A stretch of 64,000 nucleotides of DNA from Eucommia ulmoides (lineage: Eukaryota; Streptophyta; Magnoliopsida; Garryales; Eucommiaceae), in assembly GCA_016647705.1 (NCBI GenBank), contig CM028328.1, positions 45,303,147 through 45,367,146 on the forward strand, given 5' to 3'. Below the pieces are notes generated by a model, which ran no database searches, had not been told where the DNA came from, and saw only the letters and a list, made by a program, of their open reading frames with translations. Position numbers and translations under genes: made by a program. Of this stretch, positions 1-11,777 are shown piece after piece; position 1 is the first letter of the stretch; each line of letters begins with the position of its first letter.

Positions 1-1236
1 ATCTTTTTGAGAAATTATTTTTGAACTTTAAAAGCATAAAAAAAATCTTTTAAAAATGATTTGTGTGTTAATCTGATTACGTGCTTAATTGTGTTACCCG
101 CATTTTTTATTATAATCAGATTTTGTTTCCTCACTTTATTTATATCACTAGTATCGAGACATTAATTGAGTATTAATTAATCTAGGGTGATAGAAGCTCT
201 GAGTGGGAAAAAGCTTATCAATTCTGTAATTAGTGAGTTGTGTGCGGATTAGATATTATTAGGAATATCTACTAAGGGGTAACTTTGGGTTTTGATCTCT
301 TCCTGTAAAGAGATTGAGGTTTGATCTTTGCCCAAAATACAAAAAGGATAGGTTACGTTTTTCCCGTTGAAAAGAGCTTAGGTGTGATTCTTCCTAATTA
401 GGATCAATTGTGAGTTAATTGTAAATGTTTCATCCTTACCTGGGAAAAGGATACTTGGAGTGATTGTGAGGTTTAATTCTTGAGCCTAAGGTATAAAAAG
501 AGTTAGGTCATGATTTTTCCTGTAATAGAATTAGGTTAGTCTTGAGCATGAAAAAAGATAAGGTTATTCTTGAGCCTAGAAAAAAGAAAAGGTTATTCTT
601 GCGCTTGGGGAAAAAAAGAGGTTATTCCTAAGCCTGGGAAAAGTAATTTGTGAAGGTTAATTCTAAACCTGTGAAAAGAATCATTGTGTAAAGGTTTGGT
701 TCCTAAATGTTTTAAAGAGTCTTAGCGATTAGTGGGTGCGAATCTTCATGGGCTCGAAGGACTGGATTAGTCAAGATTAACTTGGTGAACCAGGATATAT
801 CGGTGCGTACTGCATTATTTTATTTTTTTATTTTATCTTGTGTTGTTTGGGTGTGCACCTAGAACTTATTACACTTACCCGCTACATATAAAGTTAATAA
901 TTAATTTTAGGATAAAATTAATTGTTTGATTTTTGAAGTGTTATTATTCTGATAATTTTTAATACTTCCCAATTCACCCCACCCACCCCACCCTCGCCCG
1001 CTTGGGTATCTCATTGGGCCAATAACTTCCTAGGAAAGCGAAGGCTAGGAACGTTCCTGGGAATCACTTTTTCTTCACTATAGAAAATAGTAGTTTCCTA
1101 GGAAAGCGAAGTTCAGGAACATTCCTAGGAATTACTGCATCTTTACTAGGGAAAAAAATAACTTCCTCGAAAAGCGTAGGCCAGAAACGTACGAACATTC
1201 TTGGGAATTGCTGCTCTATTACTAGGAATACTACAT
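1..1236. repeat. Old LTR-like repeat flanking the Tat element
   Basis: No coding frame is visible. From about 290 to 720 there are degenerate repeats around 'ttcttgagcctgggaaaa'. The stretch 730-880 resembles the downstream end of a Copia-type LTR of the SIRE/Maximus kind, judged by eye from general layout only. The block ends in a three-unit tandem repeat cut by the Tat element at 1237. I infer an older retroelement that served as the insertion target. The family assignment is weak. Confidence 0.4.
1021..1231. repeat. Tandem repeat, about 3 units of 65-75 bp
   Basis: Units begin near 1021, 1089 and 1155. Each contains a version of 'cttcctaggaaagcgaag' followed by 'aacattcctaggaatt'. Sequence after the far end of the Tat element (23665 onward, 'tcctacctagagga') looks like a fourth, interrupted unit. 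This fits a single locus split by the insertion. Confidence 0.7.
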
Positions 1237-3912
1237 TGTAGACACGACATTTTAACCGCCTTGCAAAAAAAATTATGTTTTTATTTTATAGTTTTATTTT
1301 ATTTTTTTTTATTTTCAGAAAATACAAAAAAGAAAAAAAAATAAAGAAAGAAACTTGAAATAAAGGAAAAGTGGGAGAAATTGAAAGAAGAAGAAAAAGG
1401 GGGGGGAGGAGAGTATAAATGAGAGAGAAAAAATGGAGAGCAGAGAGAAATAGAGAGAAAAGAAATTAGAGAGGTAATTCAAACCGAGAGAGAGAGACAG
1501 AGAGAAGGGGGTAAAGGGTTGTGGGCCCCTCTTTTTCTTGATAGCCGACATTAACAAAGAGAGAGAAAAAAAAAAAAAAAAACCACAAAGGGGTTCAGCC
1601 CCATACCCAACCGCACGAGTGAGAGAGTGAGAGATATAAAGAAAGGTTGCAATGTGTTAGGTGATAATGATTGCGCGCGTGTTCTTCACGCACATGCTAC
1701 CTGAATGCCTTTTTTGTCCTTTTTCCAATTTACCCTTTCCCAATCTAACTTGGATTGGGTTTAGGTGGCTAGACCTAATTTTCAGGGTTTTGCAAAGTGA
1801 TTTTCACGCCCCATCTTTCCCTATAAATAGGACTCTCCTCCTCCTAGTTTATTCATAAAACATTGAGAGGAAAAACCCCTGTAAAAATAATTCTCATCAA
1901 AAGCCCTTACGGGAAGCTATCTACGAGAGAGGAAAAACTTGAGCATCGATATTCTTGGCCTAGAACAGGTATGTTTTTCTTTTATCTTCTACTTTTTTTT
2001 AGCTTATTTCTTTTTTTCGCAATTTAAATTCCTGCAAGCTTTATTTCTTTCAATTGTTCGATGACTTGATGAAAACGTCAGGATTAGATTTCTCATTCCC
2101 AATCTGAACCTTTGAGCATTTGGACGAGGACACCCATATCTCGTTGTTGTTGTTTTCTTTTTTTTTTTATTTTGGATTCTTTATATTTTTCGTGATTCAT
2201 AAAAGAAAAAACTAAAAAAAGAAAAAGAAAAAGTAAGTCATCCGATGATCCGATGAAAATGTCGCAATGGGTTTTTCGTGCTTAAACTTAATCCCCGAGT
2301 GTTAGGTGAAGGATTTTTTTAATTATTTATTTTTCTGTATTTTATTTTATTGTTATCCTTGTTATCAAAAAAACCTATAAAATAATATATAAGTCATCCG
2401 ATGATCCAATGAAAACGTCAGGATAGGTTTCTTGTGCTTAAACTTAATCCCCGAGCATTAGATGAAAGATATTTTTCACTATTTATTTTTCTGTATTTTC
2501 TTTATTTTATTTTTATTCTCATTATCAAAAAAACCCTAAAAAATAAAAACTATAAAAATCCAAAAAATAATAAAATATTAGTTTGTTGGAGTTAATTCTT
2601 ATGAACCTTAAGATGAATCTGAGGATTCGATAAATCGTGGGAGAGTTTTTCGTGACCTCGTTTTTATTCCCCCAACTAGAGTGGGATTTAGAAAGGATTG
2701 GTTTTAGGAAATATTTTCCCTCAGTAAATCTTTTTGTGGGATTTCGCTTAAGTTTTGAAAAGATTAATTCCAACAAATTTGTTTCCGTGATTCTTCCTCG
2801 ATTCTCATATCCATAGAATTTGAAAGAATTTCAAATTGGGATTTTTTTAAATTAATTGGGCAAACTTAAAATAGACATTATTTGCATTCATCTCGCATAT
2901 TTATTTCCTGTATCATTTAGACGACATGTTTAGAACACTTTCATCACTTACAAATTTTTTTTCTTACATATAGTTTCTTTAGACTTCATAATCCATATTT
3001 ATTTCTTGTATCATTTAGATGGCATGTTTAGGACACTTTCACCACTTACATTTTTTTTTTATATTTCATTACAAATAGTTTTTTTTTAATTCATAATCTA
3101 TACTACTTTTTTTCATTTAGTCACAACACGTACACGATTTGTATTTGTTTTACATATATTAAATAATTAAGTCCTTACCACGCATAATCACATGAGTATT
3201 CCATGATTAATTCATATAATCATATCATTTTGCATTGGCATGTTTAAATTAAACCATTTCTTACATAAAAATCGTATAATAGTTTTTTAGGCTTTGGCAT
3301 AAATAAAATAGAATTCATATCATGTTAGTTTTTGCATTCATATTTATTCACTTGCTTTAGTTTGTCTTTTTAAATTAAAGAAATCTCTCGAAAATACACA
3401 TAAAACTACCCCTTGGGGATCATCCTTGTTGAATCCTTAATATTTGACGAGGGTTCATACTGGGGGAACATTCCCAAAAAATACAAAAAACTTGCCCCAT
3501 CTTATTTTTGAAAATACCAAAAAAGATTTTGTAAGATGAAAATGATTTCAAAATAAAATAAAACATTCGAACTTAAATTAATTGGACTTAATTGGACATA
3601 AGTTACCATTTTTCGGATAGGCATCTTGGGGTACCTAACACCTTCCCTAAACGTAACCGACCCCCGAACATTTTAAATGAATCTTTGGTTTAACCATGTT
3701 TTTGGAGTCAATTTTTACTTAGGCCTTTTAAATTACTTTCTAAAAAATATTGTTGACCTAGCACACCATTTAAAACCTATGATAGGTGGCAACTCCTTAT
3801 TTTTAAAATGACCTAAGTACTTTTTGAGAAAATCGGCGCTTTAAAAACCTCTTCTCCTTAACGTTCTTTAATATTTCATATCCTTTTCCTTTTGAAACAT
3901 TGAGGCGCATCA
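1237..3912 (+). repeat. 5' LTR of the Tat/Ogre-like element
   Basis: This 2676-bp LTR aligns by eye along its length with 21119-23659. Shared landmarks are a purine-rich block near 1320-1560, 'ccctataaatag' near 1821 (probable TATA box), the repeated 'gtcatccgatgatccgatgaaaa' type segment near 2230-2420, and the ending near 3780-3912 with 'aggtggcaactcc'. The translated frames inside it are low-complexity and I do not consider them genes. Confidence 0.92.
1815..1830 (+). promoter_or_regulatory. Probable LTR TATA box
   Basis: The sequence 'ccctataaataggac' lies in the left LTR and the matching 'cttataaataaaac' near 21630 lies in the right LTR. Conservation between the two LTRs and the TATAAATA form support a U3 promoter element. 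The transcription start would lie shortly downstream. Confidence 0.55.
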
Positions 3913-3914
3913 GC

Positions 3915-3932
3915 TGGCGACTCCATGGGGGA
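3915..3932 (+). other. Primer binding site, tRNA-Arg-like
   Basis: Two bases after the 5' LTR the sequence reads TGGCGACTCCATGGGGGA. Tat/Ogre elements are known to use a tRNA-Arg primer with a TGGCGACTC start, which this matches. It fixes the element as plus-strand. Confidence 0.75.
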
Positions 3933-4330
3933 TAATTAGAGGGTTGAGCCTAATATGTCCAAATAAGTCTAACTAATCCATGTCCAAATGTTAAATTTTA
4001 TTTTATTATATTTTCCTTTTATTTTGTAAATAAGTTGTGATGTTTTTTTTTTTTTTTATTCTTCTTTTCTTTCTTTTCTCCCAGGCTCTTATATTGTTGT
4101 AAATCCTCTGACACAAGTACGGTCATCTTGTATTCATATTATCTCCACGAGATTCTATTAATAGAAGACATAGAAGGGAGTTTTATACTTGATGGATTGA
4201 TGATGTCTTAGGAAGTCTTAAAAACCAAATGAGTTCAAAGTTTCCAATACCGATTAAGTAACGAAAGAATTTTTATAAATCATTATCTATTTTGATCGGT
4301 TATTATCGATATTGAGAAATTCGAACTCGA

Positions 4331-6449
4331 ATGGATTTTAAGACTACCTATGACCCACATGAACTAATAAATGAGTTTGTTGTAAGAACAGGACAGGACA
4401 GAAAAATTGATCCCAGAAAAGCAATTACAGTTCCCCCCATCCGAAACTTGGTCATTACTCGCAGTCAGGCCCAGACTCATTTCAGGATGACATCGCAATC
4501 CCGAATCTCCCTGTATGGCCTAGATAGCTCGAATGCAAGAAATTATCAACATGTTGAGGGAAAAGGTCAACGAAATTAGCCGACCTCAGGAGGTACCTGT
4601 TCTCCCGTCCAGTGGAACTCCCATGAATGAATCACTAAATGGAAACCCTCTAATTGTCGGGATAGAGAACTTTGTGCCGAATCTGAACCATGCCAGCCCG
4701 AACTTTGCAGTGCAGGTTTACTATGGACCTCAGATGGGCCCTCATCCCTTCGCATATAGAGCGCTAGCATATCCCAGTCAGGGGAATATCTATCAAGCCT
4801 CACCCAATGGCTCATCCCCATCTGCACCATAGATTCCCATTCACCCGAAGAAGATCGTTGTTCCATCCAACTATCTGAATACCAATCGACTGGCCTTGAC
4901 CATCGAAATCGAAAGTAAAAATGAAGAGAATGGACCCCCTCCGGCCTGGGTTCTAAAAATGAAGGAATTGGAGAAAACTATGGAAGAATTAAAAAGAGAG
5001 AAGTCATCCAAAAATGCAGCGTATAAGGAGTTATCAATACCACCACGGATGGTGTACTCAAAAAACTTCATAGTTTTGTAGTTCACAAAGTATGACGGTA
5101 CTCCTCCCCTAAAATGGCATGTCAGCATCTATAAGGAGGAATTGGGAGTTCATGCTCGGAACAAAAACCTTTGCCTAAAAATATTTTGGAGATCGTTAAA
5201 ATGACTGACTCTCAGTTAGTGCATGACCCTAGACCTATCGCAGATTAAAATGTTCGAGAATCTAGTAGAGGCCTTCTGTGAACAGTATATGTATAATAAA
5301 GATACCATGCCGAACCACAATACCCTCTACCAGATACTGAAGAAGAAAGATAAGATCTTCTAGAGGTACACTGCCCGTTGGAGGGAGAAGGCTGCCAAAG
5401 TTGTCCCTAGGCTGAGCGAGGAGGCTCAATTAGAGATATTCAAGTCAATTCAAACACCTCTGTTATATCGAGATCTCTCGAGCATAGCAGTGGCTTCCTT
5501 CGACAATACGATCAAGCAAGAAAGGTGACAGAAGAACGAATAAAGAGCAAAAAGATTGAAGGGGCCTCGCCTAATCCATTGAAGAGGTCAACTCTGCCAA
5601 AGAAAAAAGAGAATAAGGTAGTCGTTGTCATTTTCCCCCAGCAAACCCTTCACCAGAACAACTCCCAATCTTCTTATCCCCAAAACGTCCCAAACTAAAA
5701 CAGCCAATACCACAATAATTTCCTACAAAATCTCTAAAACCGATATTACTCCCGGAACTAACCATATTTCCAAAGCCATCCCCGCTATTACCAGACGTAC
5801 CTCCCCCTTAACAAAACTACATTCCCCAATATTATCCCCAAGCCTACCAAACACCCGCTTACCATATATATCAGCTAAACTAGAACCCTCCACCTCAAAT
5901 TCCTAACCACACCCTAAAGCCAATAACCCAATACCACCCAAACTATCAACCTCACGTTACTGGGGAAAACTTTCAAAACGATAAAATGAACCACTAGACC
6001 TTCTGGTCTCAATCACCGAGATATACCGGAATAGTTTGAAATAGAGGATGATAACACTTCTTCTATCCTATGAGCTTAGCCAGGAAGTAAAATCACTTCG
6101 TCGAACTCTTTTTCGTGAGTACCACTCAAAAACCAGTTGACATACGATCGAGTACTACTTTCAACTGAAAGATTAGATCCTAGAGTTCATACAAACATGA
6201 GCCATCATATTTCCTAAAACTCCAGAGACTGATGTGCCAAACTGTCAGCATAATTTGCTACATGAACACTCCCCCTCAAAAAGTAGCGTCAATCTAATTT
6301 TTGCGAAAGAGGCTAAGGAAGAAATAGTTTTGATTGATATAGATGGTATTTATTTGCACTTGGAGGTTCTCAATAAAGGGTTCAAATTGCATCCAGAAAA
6401 GGTGGCTGAAAAGTTGGAGAAATCTCTGCTTCTGTCTTTCCCTATCTAA
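4331..6449 (+). pseudogene. gag: Retrotransposon gag relic (Tat/Ogre type)
   Basis: This is the remnant of the capsid/nucleocapsid precursor that would package element RNA in the cytoplasm. The first open stretch is 4331-4579. The main frame then runs 4533-5560 but is broken by stops, for example at 5079-5081 and 5358-5363. In that frame the capsid-like part contains 'FTKYDGT' just after the first stop (from 5082), 'FCEQYMYNKDTMPN' near 5275, and 'ARWREKAAKV' near 5370. These are the typical landmarks of a plant gypsy gag domain. Downstream, 5625-6230 is proline/threonine-rich linker. The stretch 6234-6449, beginning MPNCQHNLLHEHS, looks like the gag-protease junction region. No CCHC zinc knuckle was found. 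The start is uncertain and no functional product is expected. Confidence 0.8.
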
Positions 6450-6899
6450 AAGCTAGTGAAAAGCCTTAATAATGTTCAATGTAACTACGAGATTGTTGCT
6501 AAAAGTAGAGAAGAAAATGAATTGCCAATCTCAACAGGAGAAATCAGCAGAATCACTTGATTTGGAAAAGTATACACGCCGCAGAATTTGATCTAGGTTG
6601 TTGTGAGAGAACCAAGATGGGTTTTGAAAATGCTGGTGTTAAAACAGGAGGCTCAGAACTTCCTAAAGGTAATGAAGAACTCAGAATACAAGATAGTTGA
6701 GCAGCTTAGTAAAGCACTGGAGCAAATCTCGATACTCTCACTACTTCTATCCTGAGAAGTACACAAGAAGACACTACTGAGGGTCCTAAATGAATATCAC
6801 TTACCAAGAACGATCCCTCCAAAAAACAAAATTTACCCTAATCAAGCAAGTCCTACGGTCTAACACCATCACCTTCACCGACAACGAGATTGATGAAGA

Positions 6900-7476
6900 T
6901 GGAATAGATCACAACAAGTCTCAAAATATTACAGTCGAGAGCTAGGGGATGTTCATAGCTCAAGTATTGATTGACAATAGATCGGTGCAAAATATCTATT
7001 ATTTGTCAATACTGTAGGAAATGGGGATCGACCTACCGTAGATATAGTCGTCAAAAATGGTTATCAGGGCATTCGATGAGGCTAAGAGAGATAGCATCAG
7101 GGAGATTGACCCACCAATTAAAATTGGCCCAATCTAGTTCAATGTGAAATTCCAAGTGCTTGACATACTGACTTCATACAATCTGCTGTTGGGGAGGCCT
7201 TGGGTCCATAATATCAGGGTAGTGCCTTCATCACTACACCGAAAGATGAAGTTTATCGTTAATGACATGCTATATGTGATTAATGCCGATTCGGATGTTG
7301 CACATTTTCGTCAAGCAATAAGTCGATATGTCCTGGTAATAGATGATGAGAAAGAAAAAAAAAAGATTGAAGCCTCTTATCATGTGTTCAACATCGCGAA
7401 TGCTATTTTTATGAAGGGGAGAGGACACGAATTAGCGCCATTACTATCTAGCACTGTTGCCTTCGTTGCAAAATAG
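6900..7476 (+). pseudogene. Retrotransposon aspartic protease relic
   Basis: In frame from 6949 the peptide contains AQVLIDNRSVQN. The active-site aspartate is at 6973-6975, but the usual glycine two residues on is arginine (6979-6981). Such a change should inactivate a D-N-G-S active site. Further along, after in-frame stops, 7144-7476 is open and carries 'LLLGRPWVH' and 'VPSSLHRKMKF', the characteristic C-terminal part of Tat-lineage proteases. The enzyme would have processed the gag-pol polyprotein. It lies between gag and the G-patch region, as expected. Confidence 0.82.
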
Positions 7477-7600
7477 ATGAAATCCCTGGGCTACAACCTT
7501 GGGAGAGTACTGGGCAAGAACCTTGATAGAATAATAGAGTCGATAGAAGTTAAGAAACAAGAGGGGGAGATTTGAGTTGGGATACGAGTTAGCAAGAGCA
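7477..7600 (+). pseudogene. G-patch-like segment of the polyprotein
   Basis: Directly after the stop that ends the protease frame, in the same frame, the peptide reads MKSLGYNLGRVLGKNLDRII, then a stop and VGIRV. The spacing of GY, G, LGKN and the later G matches a degenerate G-patch. G-patch domains are known between protease and RT in some plant gypsy and other retroelements, with a proposed nucleic-acid-binding role. The domain is too decayed to act. Confidence 0.6.
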
Positions 7601-8123
7601 GACAGGGTGAATTGCTTTTGAAAGAAGAAGGACGGATTCTCGGATAGCTAGCTAATGAAAATTCTGCATATCTGAGTCTTCTTCCCATTTCCAATAAAAA
7701 CTATCAACAGGGAGAAGGGAGCGATAGAATTTAAGTTGCACCCTAAAAAAGTAGGGATCGAGGAAGCTGTGAACGTAATCCTAGAAAAGAAGCCAGGACC
7801 AAGTCATGGGTCTGGTATTCGAACTAAAGGGGTGAAAAGCTGCACAATTAGGATTTTTGTTCCCTCCCGATTCATCGGGAATTTCAATAAAATTGGAGAA
7901 ATTTTCTATACTCACCCTTCCATTTAGGTAGCTTTCTATATGGAAATGGATTTTTCTGTGTAATGGATTTTTATATTTACAATTCTGTTTTATTTAATCT
8001 ATGATTTTAAATTTTGGAATTTTACTTTTTCAGGTTACCTAAGTTACAAGTGTATGATGCATGCAATATAACTGAGCTAGAATATGATGATATGATTTTA
8101 ATACAAAACCAAACCATAATCTG

Positions 8124-9165
8124 ATGGGAGTGGAAACAGAAAATGACTCTTTCCAGCCAGGCAATGGTGAGATTCAGAAAGCCTTTATGAAATTTGAGAG
8201 TAAGTCGATTTTCAATGCTGATGAAACTGAGTTGATAAACTTAGGGACCCCGGAAGAATTGAAGAAAGTAAAAATTGGATCATCCCTCACTACTCTAGAA
8301 AAAAAAGAGTTGACACTTGGTTGCCTTGGTAGATATCTTTGCCTAGTCCTACGATGACATGGTAGGGTTGAACAAAAGTATCGTGACCCATAAGCTACAG
8401 CTAAAGCCTGGTAGTATTCTAGTCAAGCAAAAGTTGAGAAAGTTGAGGCATGCTATCATCCTCGAGGTCAAGGAGAAAATCGTGAAACAGTTCAATTCCT
8501 GAATTATCGAAGTCTGTAACTACAGTAACTGGCTCTCTAATGTCGTTCCAGTGCCAAAGTTTTTTGAAAAAAGTTAGAGTCTGTGTGGATTATTGTGATC
8601 TCAACCGGGAAAGTTCGAAAAATGATTTTTTGTTACCAAATATTCATATCATCATCGACAATACCGCAGGGTAAAATCTCTATTCCTTCGTTAATAGATT
8701 CTCCGGCTATAATCAGATTCTAATAGATAAGAAAGATCGAGGAAAGACAGGCTTTACTATACCGTAGGGAGTCTTCTACTACAAAGCGATGCCTTTCAGT
8801 CTAAAAAAATATTAGGGCAATATACCAAAGAGCGATGACGACCCTCTTTTATGATACGATGCACAAGGAGATAGAGGTGTATGTTGACGACATGATCTTT
8901 GAATCTCAAGAGAATGAGGACCATCTCTACCATCTGAAAATGATGTTCGACAGAATTCATAAGTTCGAGCTTAAGCTCAACCCAACAAAATGTGCTTTCG
9001 GTATAACTTCGAGAAAACTTCTTGGTTTCAAGGTAAATCTCCATGGAATCAAGATTGATCTTGTAAAGACAAAGGCCATTCATGAGATGCCACCACCAAA
9101 AAATAAGAAGGAGATTCGAGGTTTTTTGGACCGATTGAATTTCATAGCCCGGCTCATCTTCTAGT
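8124..9165 (+). pseudogene. Reverse transcriptase relic
   Basis: 8124-8357 is open and holds the connector 'ELINLGTPEELKKVKIG' found before RT in Tat elements. The RT domain follows from about 8331 with several frameshifts and stops. Visible blocks are 'SNVVPVPK' near 8535, 'VRVCVDYCDLNRES' near 8575, 'FSGYNQILI' near 8700 and 'YKAMPFSLK' near 8782. The last open stretch, 8835-9164, contains the catalytic YVDD box at 8880-8891 and 'LNPTKCAFGI'. The catalytic aspartates are therefore kept although the frame is destroyed. The enzyme would have copied element RNA into DNA. Confidence 0.92.
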
Positions 9166-9229
9166 TCACTACCACTTGTGAGCCAATCTTCAAGCTGCTT
9201 TGAAATGAGAGTAATGGAGATAGAATATC

Positions 9230-9600
9230 GATTATCAGAATACCTTAGAAAATATTAAAGCTTATATGACCAACCATCCAGTTCTGGTGCAACCTCGGAA
9301 GGGAGTTTCGTTGTTGTATTTGTCAGTTCTCAACTCCTCCATTGGAGCCATTTTCAAATAGCTCGATGAATTCATGAAGAAGGAACAATCCATCTACTAC
9401 CTCAGCAAGTGCTTCACGAAATACGATAAAAATTACACCTTGCTAGAGAAAACCTATTTTGCATTGGCCTGGTCCGAACCTACCAAAGACCCGTGGTACC
9501 ACGTTATAAAGAACTTCCTAAAAACTTGGGAGTATCTAGAGGGAGTATCAAGTTTCTATTGGAATACCATCCAAAGATTAGTAGGCTAATTCTTCCTAAG
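9230..9600 (+). pseudogene. RNase H relic of the Tat element
   Basis: This follows the RT relic. The readable part includes 'NHPVLVQPRKGVSLLYL' and, in the open stretch 9374-9589, 'SIYYLSKCFTKYDKNYTLLE' and 'TYFALAW'. This is the conserved start of the gypsy RT-associated RNase H. After about 9480 the frame no longer matches. RNase H would remove the RNA strand during reverse transcription. A second, Ogre-type archaeal RNase H was not recognised. Confidence 0.78.
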
Positions 9601-9639
9601 CGGGGAGACTCTATACAAGCGCTCTCCTAACATAGGTCT

Positions 9640-10736
9640 GTTGAGATGTATTGGAGTTGAAGAGGCCATCCAGTTGATGAAAGAAGTCCATGGTGGTATA
9701 TATAAACCTCACTTAAGCGGATTCATGCTCACAAAGAAGATCCTGAGGACCGGACATTTTTTGCTAACGATGGAAAATGATTGTGTGCAGTTTGTTCGAA
9801 AATTCCATAAGTGTTAGATTCATGGCGTTCAAATCCATATCCTACCTTCGTAACTTTATTCCTTAGCGGCCCCGTGACCCTTTTCAGTATGGGGTATGGA
9901 CGTCATTGGAGAAGTTACCCCTAAGGCACTGAGTGGTCATCGCTTTATCTTGGTGGTGATTGATTATTTTACCAAGTAGGTGGAGGTTGTCTCACTGGCC
10001 CACGTGAATCAAAGGACAGTAGCCCGGTTCATCAAAGAAAACATCTTGTTGAGGTACAAATTTCCACAAGAACTAATAACTGACAATTTCGAAAACTTGA
10101 AGGGCTAAAAAATACAAGAAATATGTTAGCAGTTTGAGATCGAGCACAGAAACTTGGCGCCTTACCATCTAAAGATTAATAGAGTAGTTGAAGTCGCCAA
10201 TACAAATATTAAGAAAATCATCCAAAAGATGGTCGATAACTATAAAGAGTGGGATGATATGCTGTTGTATGCTTTGATGGCTTACCAGACTTCAATCTGA
10301 ACCTCGACAGAGGCAACCCCCTACTCTTCAGTCTATGGCACAGAAGCGGTTATACCAGTCAAAGTGGAATTCCATCTTTGCAAGTGCTCATGGAGGCTGA
10401 GCTTAATGAAATTAAATGGGTACAGTAGAAGTTGGACCAACTTTACGTAATCGATGAAAAATGGCTGGCAGCGATATGCTACGGATAATGTTATAAACAT
10501 AAAATTGCCAGAGCTCATGATGGGTCCTTCCTAGAGTCTTCAGGGCTGGTAAATTAGTATTAAAGAAAATATTCTCCTTCCAAGATGAAGCTAAAGGCAT
10601 GTTCGCCCCAAACTGGGAAGGTGTTTTTGTTGTTCACAATGCCTTAAGCGGTGGAGCATTGATTCTCCAGGAAATGGATGGTGATGTATTTCCCGAGCCT
10701 CTGAATTTGGATTCTATAAAGAAATATTTTGCCTAA
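9640..10736 (+). pseudogene. Integrase relic with C-terminal module
   Basis: The N-terminal zinc-binding region is recognisable ('MKEVHGGIYKPH' near 9675, 'DCVQFVRKFHKC' near 9778), but positions that should be His and Cys are Phe. The catalytic core follows: 'VWGMDVIGEV' near 9890 carries the first Asp, 'ELITDN' near 10070 the second Asp, and 'INRVVEVANTNIKKIIQKM' near 10180 the Glu region. Then come 'STEATPYSSVYGTEAVIPV' near 10300 and, in another frame, the C-terminal 'FAPNWEGVFVVHNALSGGA' near 10600, ending at a stop at 10734-10736. At least five in-frame stops and two frameshifts break it. Integration of the cDNA would have been its role. Confidence 0.92.
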
Positions 10737-11777
10737 TAAAGACCTTTGTTTTCCAAGTAAGTTGTTTCAATTTGTGATTTATCTATCTCTGAAAAAATGT
10801 GTGGCCCGAACGTAGTGAAAACTTGAAAGAACACCATGAAATGAATATAGAGACCATAGCAAGATGGAAAAGAAAAAACAGGTACATCGCGCGGGGGTCC
10901 CTTTTCGGAATACCACTAAGGCTAACTTTCATCGACTATGGAGATTTTTGTGTTCAAAACGGGAAGGATTTGGAAGGAGTTTGAAACTGAGGAAATGAAC
11001 ATCAGGTTTGGCTCAGATTTGCATTGAAATCGTACTTGTCAGACAGTCAAGGTTTAAATCTCGTAGCAACCCTATATGGTGATAAAGGTACTTGTTCTTC
11101 TAAGGTTTTATACATTTCTCCATATTTTGACTAAACCATCTTTGCAGGATTTAAGAAATAAAAAGCAAGTAGGAGTACATGAACCCCCTAATACTGAAGA
11201 CACCTAGTAGAAAAAGAGAAAATGAGAATCAGCAGGCGTAAGAAAATAAAGTTGATGGAAATATCGTTTGATGTCAGACCCCGCCAATAACCCAGAGAAA
11301 ACCTCCTCAGGGCGCACCTCTAGCATTGAAAAAAGTATAAGACGAAAGAATTTCCCGATAACACTTTGATCCAAGGGTCATCAACCGAAGTGATTACGGC
11401 CAAAAAAGGGGAACGAAATTGCGAGTCATCAAAGGTGGCCAATTTTTTCAGACAAAGATTTTATTTTGGAAGTATTATCTTGTCCACTTACAGGGATCTC
11501 AAAAAGGCCGGAAGCATGAATTTCTTTATCACAAGGTCCTCTCACCTTCTGCTGACTCGAATCGGAAACTTTTGTAGTTGAAAATTCAAAAGCTCTAAAA
11601 GAGCATCCAGGTATGTGTTTTTGCCCTGAAAGAGGCCTTTAGTGAACTATGTTAAACCTGATCCTTGGCGTAACACTAAGGTACGTAAGCAACCAGTAAA
11701 GGTTCGATCATCTGACAATCAACCCCAACCATAGGCTGGGGCACATTTTATATCTTTGATGTCTTATTTTTGCTTAG
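10737..11777 (+). other. 3' non-coding region of the Tat element
   Basis: No coding frame is supported; the short open stretches do not resemble known proteins. Near 11728 there is 'ccataggctggggcacattttat', which recurs at 16762 across the nested insertion. This points to a tandem duplication of roughly 55-60 bp that existed before the insertion. Confidence 0.6.
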
